From CAYNFP01 sp964492595 (lineage in GTDB: Bacteria > Bacillota_I > Bacilli_A > RF39 > UBA660), in contig CAZBKY010000037.1 of the NCBI GenBank assembly GCA_964492595.1, positions 1 to 7,347 on the forward strand: DNA of 7,347 nucleotides, read 5' to 3'. Position numbers and translations under genes: made by a program. Below the pieces are notes generated by a model that was not told the DNA's origin, searched no databases, and saw only the letters and a program-made list of their open reading frames with translations. The stretch's first letter is position 1. Every line of letters starts with the position of its first letter. Shown piece after piece: positions 6,354 through 7,347 of the stretch.

Positions 6354-6592
6354 TTTATATAACTCTTAAGCATTAATTCTACAATGCTATTCCTGTCCAT
6401 TTCTAATATTCTGCTTCTACATTCTTTATAACTTGAAATATATCCCGGGTCTCCACTTATTAAATATCCAGTAATCTGTTTTACGGGATCATACCCTCTT
6501 TCCTCTAAATCTTCAAATATTTTTTTTAGAGTTTTTTTTATGTTTTTGTCAAGCAGTTCCTCTTTATCAAAGAGTTTAGTTGTACCTAACAT
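6350..6592 (-). CDS. ireB: IreB family regulatory phosphoprotein (UPF0297, YrzL-like)
   Basis: In Enterococcus faecalis IreB is a small substrate of the PASTA-domain Ser/Thr kinase IreK and acts negatively in intrinsic cephalosporin resistance. The hallmark here is LEERGYDPVKQITGYLISGDPGYI (residues about 29-52), followed by a C-terminal helix ending LMLKSYIK. A longer frame opens at 6637, but a good promoter lies inside it and AGGA (6602-6605) is nine bases before the ATG at 6592. I therefore chose 6592: 80 residues starting MLGTTKLFD, which matches the family N-terminus. T4 and T5 sit where E. faecalis IreB has its phosphorylated threonines. It is the first gene of the ireB-ruvX-DUF1292-mltG operon. 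TGA serves as its stop. Confidence 0.93.
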   Translation of the reverse strand: MLGTTKLFDKEELLDKNIKKTLKKIFEDLEERGYDPVKQITGYLISGDPGYISSYKECRSRILEMDRNSIVELMLKSYIK

Positions 6593-6601
6593 ATAACCAC
6601 A

Positions 6602-6605
6602 TCCT
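6602..6605 (-). promoter_or_regulatory. Shine-Dalgarno that decides the ireB start
   Basis: AGGA on the minus strand lies nine bases before the ATG at 6592. The two upstream in-frame ATGs (6637 and 6610) lack a comparable site and lie at or before the predicted transcription start. Confidence 0.6.
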
Positions 6606-6614
6606 AACATAATT

Positions 6615-6644
6615 ATTTTACCATTTATTGATATCATTTTTCAA
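6615..6644 (-). promoter_or_regulatory. Promoter of the ireB-ruvX-DUF1292-mltG operon
   Basis: TTGAAA (6639-6644) and TAAAAT (6615-6620) are separated by 18 bases, and the -10 is extended by TG one base upstream (TGGTAAAAT). Transcription would start near 6608, leaving about 15 bases before the ATG at 6592. The motif ATGGTAAAA also appears 36 bases upstream (6652-6660), which might be a second, weaker -10. Confidence 0.65.
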
Positions 6645-6713
6645 TGCTAAGTTTTACCATAACAATAAAAATTTTATAATAACTCGAAGGAATACTTTTT
6701 TAGATTAATTTGC

Positions 6714-6745
6714 AAAAATAAACACTACCATAATTAGTAGTGTTT
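6714..6745 (-). terminator. Intrinsic terminator of the 127-aa gene
   Basis: AAACACTAC (6737-6745 read on the minus strand) pairs perfectly over nine bases with GTAGTGTTT (6720-6728) around an eight-base loop, and ATTTTT follows. It starts eight bases past the stop codon of the unknown gene and separates it from the ireB operon. The plus strand also shows TTT after the stem, so it may work both ways. Confidence 0.85.
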
Positions 6746-6752
6746 TAATTTG

Positions 6753-7136
6753 CTATCTTTCTAAAGTTAATGATTCTACAAATTTATATTTATCATATAA
6801 CTGTTTCATAATCAATTCTGAGGTCATTTGTCCAGCGTAGTCTTTTTCTGCTTCTTGCATTTTTTTATTATATTCTTCTATTATTATCTCAAGAGGCACA
6901 TCTAATGGTGTACCATCTTCTTTCCATAATATTAAAAAATCCTCTTCAGCATCACTCATATCACCATAAGCACAATCACATCCCATTGCTCTCAACTGAT
7001 CCACATATAGAGTTTCATATGCTTCAAAAACACAATCATCTGGTATGCTAAAAAATTCATAAACAATTACAGTGTCATCTTCTATTCTTTCTAGACTTTT
7101 ATAGCTCCTTATTAAATAAACCAGCTTTTTTCCCAT
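6753..7136 (-). CDS. Hypothetical acidic 127-aa protein
   Basis: I do not recognise this protein. It is soluble-looking, with no signal peptide or membrane segment, and clearly acidic. A mixed alpha/beta N-terminal half (KKLVYLIRSYKSLERIED, VIVYEFFSIPDDCVFEAYETLY) leads to a Cys-containing stretch MGCDCAYGDMSDAEEDF, then a strand (LILWKEDGTPLDVP) and a long helical C-terminus from about residue 82. CDC alone is too little to claim metal binding. AAGGAGG (7145-7151), the best Shine-Dalgarno in the window, is eight bases before the ATG. It has its own promoter and terminator, so it is monocistronic. Its residue choice (many Asp, Glu, Cys, Met) differs from the Lys/Ile/Asn-rich neighbours, and in related bacteria alaS often stands in this place, so acquisition is possible. 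Confidence 0.85.
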   Translation of the reverse strand: MGKKLVYLIRSYKSLERIEDDTVIVYEFFSIPDDCVFEAYETLYVDQLRAMGCDCAYGDMSDAEEDFLILWKEDGTPLDVPLEIIIEEYNKKMQEAEKDYAGQMTSELIMKQLYDKYKFVESLTLER

Positions 7137-7150
7137 AGATACTTCCTCCT

Positions 7151-7166
7151 TTCAAATAAATTTGAA
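7151..7166. repeat. Palindrome between promoter and start of the 127-aa gene
   Basis: TTCAAAT and ATTTGAA form a perfect 7+7 inverted repeat with a two-base centre. It lies just after the predicted transcription start and abuts the Shine-Dalgarno, where it could be an operator or a small 5' hairpin. With A/T-rich sequence the match could be chance. Confidence 0.35.
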
Positions 7167-7169
7167 GTT

Positions 7170-7199
7170 ATATTACCACTAAATTGAATGTTATGTCAA
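7170..7199 (-). promoter_or_regulatory. Promoter of the 127-aa gene
   Basis: Perfect TTGACA (7194-7199) with TAATAT (7170-7175) after 18 bases on the minus strand. The -10 match is only moderate; TATAAC three bases further on is closer to consensus but gives a 21-base spacer. The position 30-60 bases before a strong ribosome binding site supports the call. Confidence 0.6.
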
Positions 7200-7223
7200 G
7201 AAATTTAAAAGTATTTTAAAAGA

Positions 7224-7347
7224 TTATGTTCCTCTATTCAAATAATTAAGTAAATTTTTTAATATGTCACTATCTTCAATTAAATTTATTGAAAAACATC
7301 TCTTCCCTAAATCTTTGAAAGAAGAACCTGAGTGATATAAAATTTTT
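7224..7347 (-). CDS. Unidentified protein, C-terminal 40 residues
   Basis: A frame open at the right edge ends at TAA 7224-7226. The 40 visible residues include LYHSGSSFKDLGKRCFSINL, then IEDSDILKNLLNYL. The YHSGSSxKDLGK segment reminds me of the end of some phage-type or accessory proteins that carry YHxGASxKDLGKK after an HDRF motif, but this is from memory and the rest of the gene is outside the window. No clear hairpin follows the stop, so its transcript may run toward the next gene. The coding call is reasonable; the family is open. Confidence 0.6.
   Translation of the reverse strand, partial: KILYHSGSSFKDLGKRCFSINLIEDSDILKNLLNYLNRGT

Noticed and set aside
6148..6369. 73-codon plus-strand frame opposite ruvX
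   Set aside because: Antisense to the ruvX motif region, which is well supported on the minus strand.
1..7347. CRISPR array, tRNA or rRNA gene, insertion sequence
   Set aside because: I saw no regularly spaced repeats, no cloverleaf or rRNA-like GC-rich stretches, and no transposase motifs or terminal inverted repeats.

Overview
The window is very A+T-rich, and every supported protein gene lies on the minus strand. The gene set and order (ireB, ruvX, a DUF1292 gene, mltG, greA, then holA and lon) match a conserved chromosomal neighbourhood of low-GC Gram-positive bacteria. Bacillus subtilis has the related order yrzL-yrrK-yrzB-yrrL(mltG) ... greA. The window therefore looks like the chromosome of an AT-rich Bacillota or Mycoplasmatota relative that makes peptidoglycan. 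UGG encodes tryptophan, and ireB ends in TGA within an ATGA overlap, so the standard bacterial code fits better than the mycoplasma code. Genus and species cannot be told from this window.

Reading from right to left (5' to 3' for the genes): the right edge holds the last 40 codons of an unidentified gene. Next is a monocistronic acidic protein of unknown function (127 aa) with its own promoter, a palindrome between promoter and ribosome binding site, and a good intrinsic terminator. A four-gene operon follows: ireB (PASTA-kinase substrate), ruvX (YqgF-type nuclease), a DUF1292 gene and mltG (endolytic murein transglycosylase). Its three junctions all overlap. A 291-base gap follows, with a strong promoter for greA and a possible divergent small transcript on the plus strand. 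Then come greA and holA (DNA polymerase III delta). The greA stop codon, the greA terminator and the apparent holA promoter are packed into about 40 bases. A 900-base gap between holA and lon is not empty: it holds an anonymous ORF fragment, a terminator, a decayed start of an AAA_14-type ATPase gene that still has its promoter-like element and Shine-Dalgarno, a second fragment with an in-frame stop, and another terminator. The left end is lon, complete at its N-terminus with a textbook promoter, but cut by the window edge just before its proteolytic active site.

Together the genes are housekeeping: cell-wall chain-length control (mltG) and its probable kinase signalling (ireB), nucleic-acid processing (ruvX), transcript cleavage (greA), clamp loading (holA) and proteolysis (lon). 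The accessory material is the holA-lon gap and the two unknown genes on the right. I found no clear undescribed system. The most interesting points are the eroded ATPase locus, the possible small RNA, the nested greA/holA signals and the unknown acidic gene.
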